From Clostridia bacterium (GTDB lineage Bacteria; Bacillota; Clostridia; Peptostreptococcales; Anaerovoracaceae), in assembly GCA_030537495.1 (NCBI GenBank), contig JAUNMH010000004.1, forward strand, positions 92,509-143,262: DNA of 50,754 nucleotides. Direction: 5' to 3'. A model generated the notes under the pieces. It saw nothing but the letters and a program-made list of their open reading frames with translations. It was not told the DNA's origin and ran no database searches. Each line of letters opens with the position of its first letter. Within the stretch, counting starts at the first letter, position 1. The position numbers and the translations under genes were made by a program. Shown here one piece after another: positions 1 to 8,394 of the stretch.

Positions 1-123
1 CTAGCTTATGGTAATTTTAGAAATTTGACTTTTCTTGACTTTTCCCCAAAAAACTAGTAAGTTAAAAGGTGAAAAAAAGGCAAAAAAGAGCATAAAAAAT
101 AGAGTATAAAAGGAGCATAAAAA

Positions 124-789
124 ATGAAGCTAAAGAAAAATCTTAATAAATACATCGACCACACCCTGCTTAAACCCGAGGCTACAAAAGCTCAAATTCA
201 GGCAATCTGCCGCGAGGCCCTAAAATATGATTTCGCCTCAGTGTGCGTAAACTCTGGCTATGTTGGTTTTGTTGCCAACATGCTTAAGGGGTCGGACGTG
301 CTGACCTGCGCCGTTGTTGGCTTTCCACTGGGCGCCTGCACCACTGCAACCAAGGTCTTCGAAGCCGAGGATGCAATCCGTGCCGGTGCAGCCGAAATCG
401 ATATGGTAATAAATGTGGGGAAAATGATAGAGGCCGACTACGACTTCGTGTCAGCAGACATCAAAGCCGTCGTAGACAAATGCCACAGCCTTGGTGCCAT
501 CACAAAGGTAATCATTGAGACCTGCCTGCTCACAAAAGAAGAAATCGTCAAGGTCTGCCAGCTAGCAAAGGATGCAGGCGCTGATTTCGTCAAAACCTCC
601 ACAGGTTTTTCAACTGGTGGCGCAACTATAGAAAACGTTGCTCTTATGAAGGAAACTGTTGGCCCAGAGGTTCAGGTTAAAGCCTCCGGCGGCATCCGCG
701 ATCTGGACACAGCCCTAAAAATGATAGAAGCCGGCGCCGACCGTATAGGTGCAAGCGCAGGCGTTGCAATTATGAAAGACTTCGACTAA
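124..789 (+). CDS. deoC: Deoxyribose-phosphate aldolase
   Basis: Class I aldolase that splits 2-deoxyribose-5-phosphate into glyceraldehyde-3-phosphate and acetaldehyde in cytosolic deoxynucleoside catabolism. The 221-aa length is typical. Visible active-site elements are Asp93 in EIDMVINVG, the Schiff-base Lys157 in FVKTSTGF and Lys186 in VKASGG. An AAAGGAG ribosome site lies about 8 nt before the ATG. The gene is monocistronic and ends at a strong hairpin. Its pathway partners deoB and pdp sit elsewhere in the window (14-16.6 kb) in a different operon, so the deo pathway is split here. The identification is secure. Confidence 0.97.
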   Translation: MKLKKNLNKYIDHTLLKPEATKAQIQAICREALKYDFASVCVNSGYVGFVANMLKGSDVLTCAVVGFPLGACTTATKVFEAEDAIRAGAAEIDMVINVGKMIEADYDFVSADIKAVVDKCHSLGAITKVIIETCLLTKEEIVKVCQLAKDAGADFVKTSTGFSTGGATIENVALMKETVGPEVQVKASGGIRDLDTALKMIEAGADRIGASAGVAIMKDFD

Positions 790-799
790 TTTAGAAAGA

Positions 800-828
800 C
801 TTCCGCCAATTTAAGCGGAAGCCTTTTT
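800..828 (+). terminator. Terminator of deoC
   Basis: CTTCCGC and GCGGAAG form a perfect stem around an 8-nt loop and are followed by a T run, 10 bases past the deoC stop. Confidence 0.85.
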
Positions 829-837
829 AAATTACTA

Positions 838-1824
838 TCATGGATAAAATACGCCAGTTGTTCTGGATTCCGCAAAGAATTCTAGTACGTCTGCTAAGGA
901 TTTCATGACCTTGCCGTTATCGTTTTGGTAGCCTAGGAAATCCTCATACCTCGGAAATTCGTAAAATTCCAAAAGATTCACAATCCTAAATTCTAGTTCA
1001 TCATCTTCACCGAAGTTCATCCAGTCAGGATAATTAGAAAGAAGAGTGGCGTACCAGTTGTCGAAATCCAGGGTTTCATAAGTGTATGCATCTGCAAAGG
1101 TTTCAGCTGCATTTCTCAATCTTTTCTTGGAATTTGTAATTTCCTCTACATCTTTTTCCACCTCATCCTCACTGACGCTATCAGAGTCGTAAATCCAGTA
1201 AAACTCACGTGCAGAGTTATAAATGTTTCTATCTAAGTCCGAAACAAGAATGGATTCTTTTGAATCTGTATCTAAATCATAGTCAGAACTATTTGCGACG
1301 CCTGAGAAAGTAGAATATGCAGACACAATAAGGGCTAAAACTGTCAAGACAAGTGCAATTCCCTTCCCGTCGCCTTTTGCCGCAGGCTTTGGCACTTTTC
1401 TCGGCAACTTAACGCTTGGGCTCTTCATCCACCCAGGCATTTTCTTGCCATGTTCCTCGCAGTCTGAGGTGATATGAATATCCCTGCGCAAAGACTTGCT
1501 CTTGCCGCCTCCTTCGCGGCCTCGGTGCTCTGCGCTGCCGGTGCAATCTTCATGGTCGCGCTCAATCCACTTGCCTATCTCCTTAAGCCTGCCGCCCCCT
1601 CGACGCTCTCCGCGCTCAGCTCGCTCCGGCGCCGGTGCTGCTTGACCGGTCGCAAGTGCATAAGCTTGCTTCAGCTCAGCCATCTTCCTCCTAGCGTAAG
1701 CCGGCTCATCATTATAGTCCGCAGACTTGTATTTTTTCAATCTGTACTGGTAAGCCTGTGCAATCTGCTCCGGGCTTGCATTCTCTCTAACGCCCAAAAG
1801 TGAAAACGCATCTCTTCTGTCCAT
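838..1824 (-). CDS. Membrane protein with N-terminal J-like domain lacking HPD
   Basis: 328 aa. Residues 1-60 resemble a DnaJ J-domain: helix I (DAFSLLGV), helix II (PEQIAQAYQYRLKKY) and helix III (ARRKMAELKQAYALATG). The loop where HPD should be reads KSADYND, so the Hsp70-stimulating triad is absent. Residues 61-150 are a charged, low-complexity, Gly/Arg/Glu-rich linker. One membrane helix lies at about 155-177 (GIALVLTVLALIVSAYSTF), followed by an acidic region of about 150 residues that I do not recognise. By the charge pattern the J-like part is probably cytoplasmic. The function is unknown; a scaffold or a degenerate co-chaperone are both possible. It is followed on the opposite strand by the deoC terminator. 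Confidence 0.75.
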   Translation of the reverse strand: MDRRDAFSLLGVRENASPEQIAQAYQYRLKKYKSADYNDEPAYARRKMAELKQAYALATGQAAPAPERAERGERRGGGRLKEIGKWIERDHEDCTGSAEHRGREGGGKSKSLRRDIHITSDCEEHGKKMPGWMKSPSVKLPRKVPKPAAKGDGKGIALVLTVLALIVSAYSTFSGVANSSDYDLDTDSKESILVSDLDRNIYNSAREFYWIYDSDSVSEDEVEKDVEEITNSKKRLRNAAETFADAYTYETLDFDNWYATLLSNYPDWMNFGEDDELEFRIVNLLEFYEFPRYEDFLGYQNDNGKVMKSLADVLEFFAESRTTGVFYP

Positions 1825-1838
1825 AATTTACCCCCACG

Positions 1839-1985
1839 TCACGCGTCTCCCAGATATTCCTCAAGCGTAAGCCCGCTCTCCTGAATGTCTCTGGCAATAG
1901 TTGTACCAACGAATCTTACATGCCACGGCTCGTAAGCGTAGCCTGTAACGGTTTCCTTTGTCCCTTTAATTCTATCAAAACTCAC
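1839..1985 (-). pseudogene. C-terminal remnant of a VanY-type D-Ala-D-Ala carboxypeptidase
   Basis: On the minus strand 48 codons read through the motif GYAYEPWHVRFVG and end in LTLEEYLGDA before a TGA. The EPWH(x)R(y)VG signature and the LTLEEYL tail are the last conserved block of M15B carboxypeptidases of the VanY type. The catalytic upstream domain is missing: an in-frame TAG lies four codons before the first possible GTG start, and the hydE promoter follows. The piece sits 14 bases upstream of the J-like gene. This is a 5'-truncated remnant and not a working enzyme. Confidence 0.75.
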
Positions 1986-2018
1986 AATTAAAGTCTATTA
2001 TTTTTATAGTATTTGTGA

Positions 2019-2024
2019 TATTAT
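2019..2024 (+). promoter_or_regulatory. Extended -10 promoter element of hydE
   Basis: TATTAT preceded by TGA (extended -10) ends 7 bases before the hydE ATG. No Shine-Dalgarno sequence lies between them, so transcription would start essentially at the ATG. The -35 region is poor. Confidence 0.4.
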
Positions 2025-2031
2025 TACATTT

Positions 2032-3093
2032 ATGCAAAATAAATCAGAAATCAGAAAAATTATAAATAAACTGGCCTCGGAGCAGACCCTAAGTCAGTCG
2101 GAATTCATCTGCCTTCTGGAAGATGAAAGTGAGGAAAACAGAAGGTTCCTTGCGGAAAAAGCAGATGAAAAGAGACGCACTGTTTTTGGAAACTCTGTCT
2201 ATATCAGAGGCCTCATAGAAATATCGAATATCTGTTGCAACGATTGCTATTACTGCGGTCTACGTTGCAGCAATTCAAAAGCCGACAGATACAGATTATC
2301 AGAATCTCAGATTCTAGACTGCTGTGATAAGGGCTACGAAATGGGTTTTCGCACCTTTGTACTACAGGGCGGCGAAGGCGCCTACTGGGATGATGAAAAG
2401 CTGGTGGTTTTGATAGAGGAGATTAAGAGAAAGCATGAGGACTGTGCGGTAACCCTTTCTCTGGGAGAGCGCTCAAATGAAAGTTATCAGGCTCTTTATG
2501 ATGCCGGGGCGGACAGATATCTTTTGCGCCACGAGACGGCTACAAAGGTGCATTATGAATGGCTTCACCCGGGAGACATGTCTTTTGATAACCGTATGGA
2601 GTGCTTGAAAAATCTTAAGGAAATCGGTTTTCAGACGGGCTGTGGATTTATGGTTGGAAGCCCGGGGCAGACACTTGATATGTTGGCTTGCGACCTTATG
2701 TTTATTAAGGAATTTCAGCCTCAAATGGTTGGAATCGGGCCTTTTTTACCTGCGACGGATACGCCTTTTGCGGAAAAGCCTGCCGGATCTGTTGACATGA
2801 CTTTGAAGCTTCTAAGTATTATAAGGCTTATGAATCCGAGGGTTTTGCTCCCTGCCACTACGGCTCTTGGAACGGCTAGGGAAGATGGACGCGCTCTTGG
2901 AATTCAGGCAGGAGCTAATGTAATTATGCCGAATCTTTCTCCTGCTGACACACGAAAAAAATATAGCATCTATGACAACAAGCTGGCTACAGGCGTTGAG
3001 GCGGCTGAGGGACTTGCAAAGCTTCGTTTGGAAATGGAGAAAATCGGGTATAAAGTAGAAATAAGCCGGGGTGATTACCCTAGTTTATTATAG
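2032..3093 (+). CDS. hydE: [FeFe]-hydrogenase maturase HydE (radical SAM)
   Basis: 353 aa, the usual HydE length. The radical-SAM cluster motif CX3CX2C is Cys68, Cys72 and Cys75 (ICCNDCYYCGLR), followed by the S-adenosylmethionine-binding GGE motif in LQGGEGAYW. HydE works with HydG and HydF to build the 2Fe subcluster of the H-cluster of [FeFe]-hydrogenase. It is the first gene of hydE-hydG-hydF; hydG starts 51 bases downstream. The similar protein BioB is less likely because of the hydG/hydF neighbours. The start has no ribosome site and may be leaderless. No hydrogenase structural gene is in the window. Confidence 0.95.
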   Translation: MQNKSEIRKIINKLASEQTLSQSEFICLLEDESEENRRFLAEKADEKRRTVFGNSVYIRGLIEISNICCNDCYYCGLRCSNSKADRYRLSESQILDCCDKGYEMGFRTFVLQGGEGAYWDDEKLVVLIEEIKRKHEDCAVTLSLGERSNESYQALYDAGADRYLLRHETATKVHYEWLHPGDMSFDNRMECLKNLKEIGFQTGCGFMVGSPGQTLDMLACDLMFIKEFQPQMVGIGPFLPATDTPFAEKPAGSVDMTLKLLSIIRLMNPRVLLPATTALGTAREDGRALGIQAGANVIMPNLSPADTRKKYSIYDNKLATGVEAAEGLAKLRLEMEKIGYKVEISRGDYPSLL

Positions 3094-3144
3094 AGTATGT
3101 AAAGTATGTAAAAACACAAAGACAAAAAGATTGGAGATGGTAAA

Positions 3145-4578
3145 ATGTATGATCCAAAATCCCTAAAGGCAGAGGAATTTATCAATCACGATGAAATTCT
3201 GGACACCTTGAAGTATGCGGATGAAAACAAAGACAACAAGGAGCTTATTCGCCAGATTCTGGACAAAGCGGCTCTTACTAAGGGAATCAGCCACAGAGAG
3301 GCGTCAGTGCTTCTAGCTTGTGATGACAAGGAAGTTGAAGAGGAAATCTTTGCTCTTGCTAAAAGAATTAAAGATGAGTTTTATGGGAATCGAATTGTTT
3401 TGTTCGCCCCTCTTTACCTTTCAAATTATTGCGTGAACGGCTGTGTTTACTGTCCGTACCACCATCAAAACAAACATATTGCCCGCAAGAAGCTTTCTCA
3501 GGAGGACATTAAGCGCGAGGTAATTGCTCTTCAGGATATGGGCCACAAGAGACTGGCGCTCGAAGCCGGCGAAGACCCTGTGAACAACCCTATTGAGTAC
3601 ATCCTAGACTGTATCAAAACTGTCTATTCCATAAATCACAAAAACGGCGCAATCAGACGTGTTAACGTAAACATTGCGGCAACTACTGTGGAAGAATACA
3701 AGATGCTAAAGGATGCCGGAATCGGTACTTACATCTTGTTCCAGGAAACTTATCACAAGGACAGCTATGAAAAGCTTCACCCAACTGGTCCTAAGCATAA
3801 TTATGCATGGCACACTGAGGCTATGGACAGAGCTATGGAAGCCGGCATCGACGATGTAGGTTTGGGAGTTTTGTTCGGTCTGGACATGTACAGATACGAG
3901 CTTGCTGGTCTATTGATGCATGCTGAACACCTTGAGGCGGCTCATGGCGTTGGACCTCACACAATCAGCGTGCCGAGGGTTCGTGCGGCTGAGGACATCA
4001 ACCCTGACGATTTTGACGGTGGTGTTGATGGCGGTATCACTGACGATTTATTTGCAAAGATTATCGCGATTATCAGAATTGCGGTTCCATATACTGGAAT
4101 GATTATGTCCACTAGAGAAAATCAGCAGATGCGTGAGCGCGCTCTTCAGCTTGGTATTTCTCAGGTTAGTGGCGCGTCTAAAACCAGCGTAGGCGGTTAC
4201 GATGAGCCCGAAGTGGACGAAGATGACAACTCTGCTCAGTTTGAGGTTGAGGATAGAAGAACTCTCGACGAGGTAATTAAGTGGCTTATCGACCTTGGAT
4301 TTATTCCAAGTTTCTGCACTGCTTGCTACAGAGAGGGCCGTACCGGCGACAGATTCATGGATTTATGTAAGCACAAGCAAATCCTAAACTGCTGTCACCC
4401 TAACGCTTTGATGACTCTAAAGGAATATCTGGTTGACTATGCCTGTCCAGAAACAAGGGCTGCCGGCGAGGCTCTAATTGCCAAGGAACTTAAAAATATC
4501 CCTAAGGAAAAGGTTCGCAAAATCGCTGAGGAGTACATCAAGGAGATTGAACATGGCAAGAGAGATTTTAGATTCTAA
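3145..4578 (+). CDS. hydG: [FeFe]-hydrogenase maturase HydG (tyrosine lyase, radical SAM)
   Basis: 477 aa, full length. HydG cleaves tyrosine to give the CO and CN ligands of the H-cluster. The N-terminal radical-SAM cluster is Cys96, Cys100 and Cys103 (CVNGCVYC). The C-terminal cluster that carries the dangler iron has the family spacing CX2CX22C: Cys391, Cys394, Cys417 (CTAC ... NCC). A GGAG ribosome site precedes the ATG. The related ThiH lacks this C-terminal cluster. The 3' end overlaps the start of hydF by 26 bases, implying translational coupling. Confidence 0.97.
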   Translation: MYDPKSLKAEEFINHDEILDTLKYADENKDNKELIRQILDKAALTKGISHREASVLLACDDKEVEEEIFALAKRIKDEFYGNRIVLFAPLYLSNYCVNGCVYCPYHHQNKHIARKKLSQEDIKREVIALQDMGHKRLALEAGEDPVNNPIEYILDCIKTVYSINHKNGAIRRVNVNIAATTVEEYKMLKDAGIGTYILFQETYHKDSYEKLHPTGPKHNYAWHTEAMDRAMEAGIDDVGLGVLFGLDMYRYELAGLLMHAEHLEAAHGVGPHTISVPRVRAAEDINPDDFDGGVDGGITDDLFAKIIAIIRIAVPYTGMIMSTRENQQMRERALQLGISQVSGASKTSVGGYDEPEVDEDDNSAQFEVEDRRTLDEVIKWLIDLGFIPSFCTACYREGRTGDRFMDLCKHKQILNCCHPNALMTLKEYLVDYACPETRAAGEALIAKELKNIPKEKVRKIAEEYIKEIEHGKRDFRF

Positions 4579-5890
4579 GAACGCCGACTGCGCAGCTGAT
4601 GTTGCCAGCGCCGACCACACAGGCACTACGCCGCAGCCAAATCGCGTCGCCGCCCTGAATAGCACGCCAAGCGCTAGCCGCGTGCACATTTCCTTCTTCG
4701 GAAGACGCAACGCCGGAAAATCCAGCCTGGTGAACGCAGTCACAGGCCAGTCTCTTTCCATCGTGTCCGACACGCCGGGAACAACTACAGACCCAGTGTC
4801 CAAGGCCATGGAGCTGCTGCCCCTTGGACCCGTTGTAATCACTGACACAGCTGGTCTCGATGACGAAGGCCTAGTCGGCGAAATGCGCGTGCAAAAGGCC
4901 ATGACCATCCTGCGAAAAACAGACATCGCAGTCCTCGTAGTTGACTCGTCTCAGGGAATTTCCCCTTTCGACAGCCAGCTCATGGAACTTTTCGAATCCA
5001 AGAAAATTCCTTATGTTGTGGTTGCAAACAAGAGCGACCTGCGCGTTACGGGAACCCCTAACCCTCGCACTACGAATGCGATTTCTGGGGGTTCGACTTC
5101 CGATGGCGCGAAAAATGCTGAGGTAATTCCGGTAAGCGCCCTAACCGGTGCAGGCGTCAACCAACTAAAAGAAACCCTTGCATCTATGGGAAAGAAAATT
5201 GCCGTAGATAAAAAGATTATTATGGATAGGTTGAAACCTAGCGACGTAATTATCCTAGTAACACCTATAGACTCTTCCGCTCCGAAGGGACGAATGATTT
5301 TGCCGCAGGTGCAGACCATCAGAGATATTTTGGACGGTCACGGAGTCTGCATAGTCACTCAGGTCGAGGAACTTTCAATGTGCTTTGGCGCGCTGAAAGA
5401 GCCTCCTGCCCTTGTAATCACTGACAGCCAGGCCTTTAACACAGTTAAGAAAATTATCCCTGAATCAGTTAAGCTTACATCTTTCTCAATTTTGTTCGCA
5501 AGACTTAAGGGAATTTTAGACACTGCAGTCTCAGGAGCAGAGCACCTAGCAGATCTTAAGGATGGCGACAAGGTGCTGATTTCTGAAGGTTGCACCCACC
5601 ATAGGCAATGCGAAGACATTGGCACAGTCAAGCTTCCAGCTTGGATTGAAAAATTCACCGGCAAGAAGCTTAACTTCAGCTTCACTAGTGGTGGCGAATT
5701 CCCTGAAGGCGACGCCCTCAAGGATTACAGCCTTATCGTACATTGCGGCGGCTGCATGCTCAACGAAAGGGAAATGGTTTCCCGTATGGAACTTGCTGAG
5801 GCCTCCGACGTTGAATTCACCAACTACGGAATTCTCATCGCCCACATGAATGGGATACTTGAAAGAAGCATAGAGATTTTAAATGAATAG
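4553..5890 (+). CDS. hydF: [FeFe]-hydrogenase maturase HydF (GTPase scaffold)
   Basis: 445 aa from the ATG at 4553, chosen because AAGGAG at 4540-4545 sits 7 bases before it; the frame is open further upstream inside hydG. HydF carries the 2Fe precursor and delivers it to the hydrogenase. The GTPase domain has GRRNAGKS (50-57), PGTT, DTAGLDD and NKSD. The C-terminal cluster ligands fit CXHX(47)HCXXC (Cys347, His349, His397, Cys398, Cys401), within the family range. Two stretches look inserted: a 30-residue Ala/Thr-rich N-terminal extension and about 25 residues after NKSD (164-188) that coincide with a DNA palindrome. Confidence 0.95.
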   Translation: MAREILDSKNADCAADVASADHTGTTPQPNRVAALNSTPSASRVHISFFGRRNAGKSSLVNAVTGQSLSIVSDTPGTTTDPVSKAMELLPLGPVVITDTAGLDDEGLVGEMRVQKAMTILRKTDIAVLVVDSSQGISPFDSQLMELFESKKIPYVVVANKSDLRVTGTPNPRTTNAISGGSTSDGAKNAEVIPVSALTGAGVNQLKETLASMGKKIAVDKKIIMDRLKPSDVIILVTPIDSSAPKGRMILPQVQTIRDILDGHGVCIVTQVEELSMCFGALKEPPALVITDSQAFNTVKKIIPESVKLTSFSILFARLKGILDTAVSGAEHLADLKDGDKVLISEGCTHHRQCEDIGTVKLPAWIEKFTGKKLNFSFTSGGEFPEGDALKDYSLIVHCGGCMLNEREMVSRMELAEASDVEFTNYGILIAHMNGILERSIEILNE

Positions 5891-5892
5891 AG

Positions 5893-5936
5893 ATATTAAA
5901 AGACCTGTAGATTTTTCTATAGGTCTTTTAATATTT
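5893..5936 (+). terminator. Terminator of the hyd operon
   Basis: A long A/T-rich hairpin with arms ATATTAAAAGACCT and AGGTCTTTTAATAT, extended by TAG/CTA, starts 2 bases after the hydF stop. The arms are nearly perfect; there is only a short T run. Confidence 0.75.
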
Positions 5937-6373
5937 ACGGTTTTGGGACGGCCGCAGTAGGCACCAGTCTATCGTCTTACACCATTTGATGGTTTTGACA
6001 GGTAAATGTGTTAATCAAATAGCAAATGAACTATACTTGCTAGGAAATATACATAAACAGTGCATAAGTATTCGCTATATGAATGGACATTTCCGACAAC
6101 TTTAGAGTAGCTTTGACTTAAAATGAACAAAGGCCTGGCGGCTGCTATTTACTTACATTTTCAGACATTCGTCAGGCCATTTTATCAAATTTTATAAGCT
6201 ATGAAAACTCGACAAAAGCCTAATCAGCAGCTCAGTTAAGACATTTCAATTGCAAAATAGGCAAATGGTGTAACTGGATAGTTTTCAGTTCTGTGTTAGA
6301 CGTTAGAATTGTGAATAATCCATGAATACGCTTGAGATTTACGCCATTCCTATATGCTGCAAGCATATGGAGC
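5937..6373. other. Gene-free spacer
   Basis: About 440 bases with no coding pattern on either strand. The only structure I see is a 9-bp stem with one G-T pair (GGCCTGGCG at 6132, CGTCAGGCC at 6170) around a 29-base loop, followed by ATTTTAT. It could be a weak plus-strand terminator. I recognise no known RNA. Confidence 0.5.
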
Positions 6374-7654
6374 CTACCCTAGCGCAATTTCCTGCCCAAC
6401 CACGAACTTCTTCGCGACCACGCACTTGCCACTATCGTAGCACATTCTTTCTAGGCGATCTCTGATGGAAAGTCCTCCCGGTGACAATGTTTCACTGTCG
6501 TCTAAGACCAGCGCGTCAAAATCAAAACCATCTTCGAAGGCACCAACTTTGCCAAAGTAGCTGCCGCCTCCGGCGGTAGCCAGGAAAAAAGCCTGCTCGA
6601 AAGTAAGAATTCTGCTATTAGAGTCGATTAGACGCCAGTAAAGCTTGGAAGCTTTGATGCTGGCGATGATGGCGTCCATCATGTTGAGTGACGTTCCTCC
6701 GGCAATGTCGCTGCCGAGACCCATATTGAGTCCGTACTCTAGGAACTTAGTGGCAGGTGCGATACCGCTGGACAGGTTCATGTTTGAGTCGGCGCAGTGA
6801 GCCACGTAGGCGCCGTGTTTCTTCATGATTTCCATTTCTGCCTGGTCGCTGTAAACGCAGTGCGCCATAATTGCGGGTGCTTCCGGTGAACCCATGCATC
6901 CGAAAATCTCGTAAGCATTAGCGTAACAAGATGAAGCAGGAACAAGGTCCTTAACCCATTCAATTTCAGAAGGATTTTCGGACAGGTGAGACTGAATGCG
7001 CACATTTTGTGACTCAGCAATTTCGCCGAGGTTTGCCATTACCTTATCGCTGCAAGATGGAATGAAGCGAGGAGTCAATATAGGTTTTGTTCGATTATAG
7101 CGTCCTTCTATTGACTGCAGCCAGTCACGGGTGTCAGCTATTGATTTTTCAACGCTGGTCTCCTGAAGGTTCATACCACCGTTTCGGTCCATACTCACGC
7201 GGCCAACGTAAGTGACAATTCCTGAATCTTCTAGCTTGTCCATAAGCAGAGTCGTCGCCTCTTTGTGGAGAGTTCCAAAGAAAACTGCCCTTGTAGTAAA
7301 GGATTTTTTCAAGTCTTTTACCAAAACATCATAGGCCTGGTCGGCGTATTCCAAGCTCGCATACCTTGCTTCCTGGGGGAACGCATAGGCCTCTAGCCAT
7401 TCCAGCAGTTCGAGATCCATAGCAAAACCCCTGCAGGCATATTGTGGTGCATGGGTATGCAAGTCCGTCATTCCAGGAATTATCAGCTTTTCCCCACAAT
7501 CAATTAATGGGAATTCTTCGTACTTTTTTGGCAATTTCTCAAAGGCGCCCTTACAAATTCCGTCCTCACAGACCAGGTATCCCTGTTCTATGGTTTTTAT
7601 TTTATCTTTGTTTTCACTGTAGGCGATGTCGCCCTTTAAGATAAAGTTTTTCAT
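6374..7654 (-). CDS. guaD: Guanine deaminase (amidohydrolase)
   Basis: 426 aa from the ATG at 7654, chosen because AAGGAG lies 10 bases upstream; the frame is open 20 codons further. It hydrolyses guanine to xanthine and ammonia. Metal-binding and family motifs are PGMTDLHTHAPQ, the HLSEN block, AHCVYSD and GLGSDIAGG with SNMNLSSG before it. These fit guanine deaminase better than chlorohydrolase or cytosine deaminase relatives. It stands alone with no purine gene beside it. Substrate assignment is by family pattern only. Confidence 0.88.
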   Translation of the reverse strand: MKNFILKGDIAYSENKDKIKTIEQGYLVCEDGICKGAFEKLPKKYEEFPLIDCGEKLIIPGMTDLHTHAPQYACRGFAMDLELLEWLEAYAFPQEARYASLEYADQAYDVLVKDLKKSFTTRAVFFGTLHKEATTLLMDKLEDSGIVTYVGRVSMDRNGGMNLQETSVEKSIADTRDWLQSIEGRYNRTKPILTPRFIPSCSDKVMANLGEIAESQNVRIQSHLSENPSEIEWVKDLVPASSCYANAYEIFGCMGSPEAPAIMAHCVYSDQAEMEIMKKHGAYVAHCADSNMNLSSGIAPATKFLEYGLNMGLGSDIAGGTSLNMMDAIIASIKASKLYWRLIDSNSRILTFEQAFFLATAGGGSYFGKVGAFEDGFDFDALVLDDSETLSPGGLSIRDRLERMCYDSGKCVVAKKFVVGQEIALG

Positions 7655-7814
7655 ATATGTAAATCTCCTTGTGTTTGATGTGATGCGATTTACCGCCCGA
7701 CTATAATACCACATTATGCCTGCTAAATTATAGATTTTTTGCGAAACTATGTGATTTTTTCTTCATTTTTTTGGAAATGTGAGATGTTGGCGAGTTGCTT
7801 GCGAGCTGTCACTT

Positions 7815-7880
7815 CAAAGTTCGATGTAAAAAGTGTTGTATGTGCGGCAAAGTTCGCCGTAAAAAATGTGGTATATCACA
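7815..7880 (+). repeat. 33-bp imperfect tandem repeat
   Basis: Two adjacent 33-base units, 7815-7847 and 7848-7880, both start CAAAGTTCG and continue (A/C)(T/C)GTAAAAA. They lie directly before the homologous part of the DUF4143 remnant. The core GTAAAAAATGTG is similar to the CATAAAATGTGA operator-like repeats in front of the intact DUF4143 ATPase at 11.8 kb. Confidence 0.7.
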
Positions 7881-8082
7881 TTTTTTCGTTGTCGATACGG
7901 GGGAAAAGATTATCCCTGTTGAAGTAAAAGCCGAGCTTAATCTTCGAGCAAAAAGCCTAAAAACCTACTATGAGAAATTCTCTCCAGATTTAGCAGTGCG
8001 GACATCCATGGCAGATTATAAGAAAGAAGACTGGCTTCTAAATCAACCGCTGTACACTATCGAAAATTTTGCCAAAATCTAG
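7879..8082 (+). pseudogene. C-terminal remnant of a DUF4143 (AAA) ATPase
   Basis: The frame reads a block typical of the end of DUF4143 ATPases: GEKIIPVEVKAE, then AKSLKTYYEKFSPDLAVRTS, then ending near WLLNQPLYTIENF. Everything N-terminal is missing (P-loop, Walker B, most of DUF4143). Upstream codons within the 33-bp repeats read as low-quality Cys/Lys-rich sequence. It is on the opposite strand to the intact family member at 10.4-11.7 kb and only distantly similar to its C-terminus, so it is an independent decayed copy. Confidence 0.7.
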
Positions 8083-8170
8083 CGTATGCATCAAAGCTGC
8101 ACATAAAGCCAAAAACATCAAAACCACAAGAGATTGCATATAATTTGCAGCAATAGCAAAATTCCATTAA

Positions 8171-8203
8171 AAAAATCCAGCACCCTTATCGGTACTGGAT
8201 TTT
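8171..8203 (-). terminator. Terminator of tRNA-Ser
   Basis: On the minus strand, AAAATCCAG-TACC pairs with GGGTG-CTGGATTTT around a short loop and is followed by a T run, 10 bases past the tRNA. Confidence 0.8.
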
Positions 8204-8212
8204 CTAGCTATT

Positions 8213-8300
8213 TGGCGGAGAGTCAGGGATTCGAACCCTGGGTCCGGTAAAGGACACGGCATTTCGAGTGCCGCACGATCGACCACTCTGACAACTCTCC
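8213..8300 (-). tRNA. tRNA-Ser (anticodon CGA)
   Basis: An 88-nt class II tRNA. The acceptor is GGAGAGT paired with ACTCTCC, with encoded G discriminator and CCA. The anticodon stem is CGGCA/TGCCG with loop CTCGAAA, anticodon CGA (reads UCG). A long variable arm (GTGTCC ... GGAC) and the T loop GGTTCGAATCC are present. The class II variable arm and the G at position 73 fit serine. Confidence 0.96.
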
Positions 8301-8329
8301 ATAACTTCTTAATTATACCATTAAAACCT

Positions 8330-8358
8330 TTGTAAAACAAGAAAATTTATGCTATATT
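8330..8358 (+). promoter_or_regulatory. Promoter of the DapF-fold gene
   Basis: TTGTAA and TATATT are separated by exactly 17 bases, 36 bases before the start codon. Confidence 0.6.
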
Positions 8359-8394
8359 AATTGTATATAAAAGTCATAAAGGGGGAGGAGAGAT

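Noticed and set aside
1474..1803. 109-aa plus-strand hydrophobic ORF
   Set aside because: It is antisense to the J-like gene and its GC-rich linker; no ribosome site or promoter.
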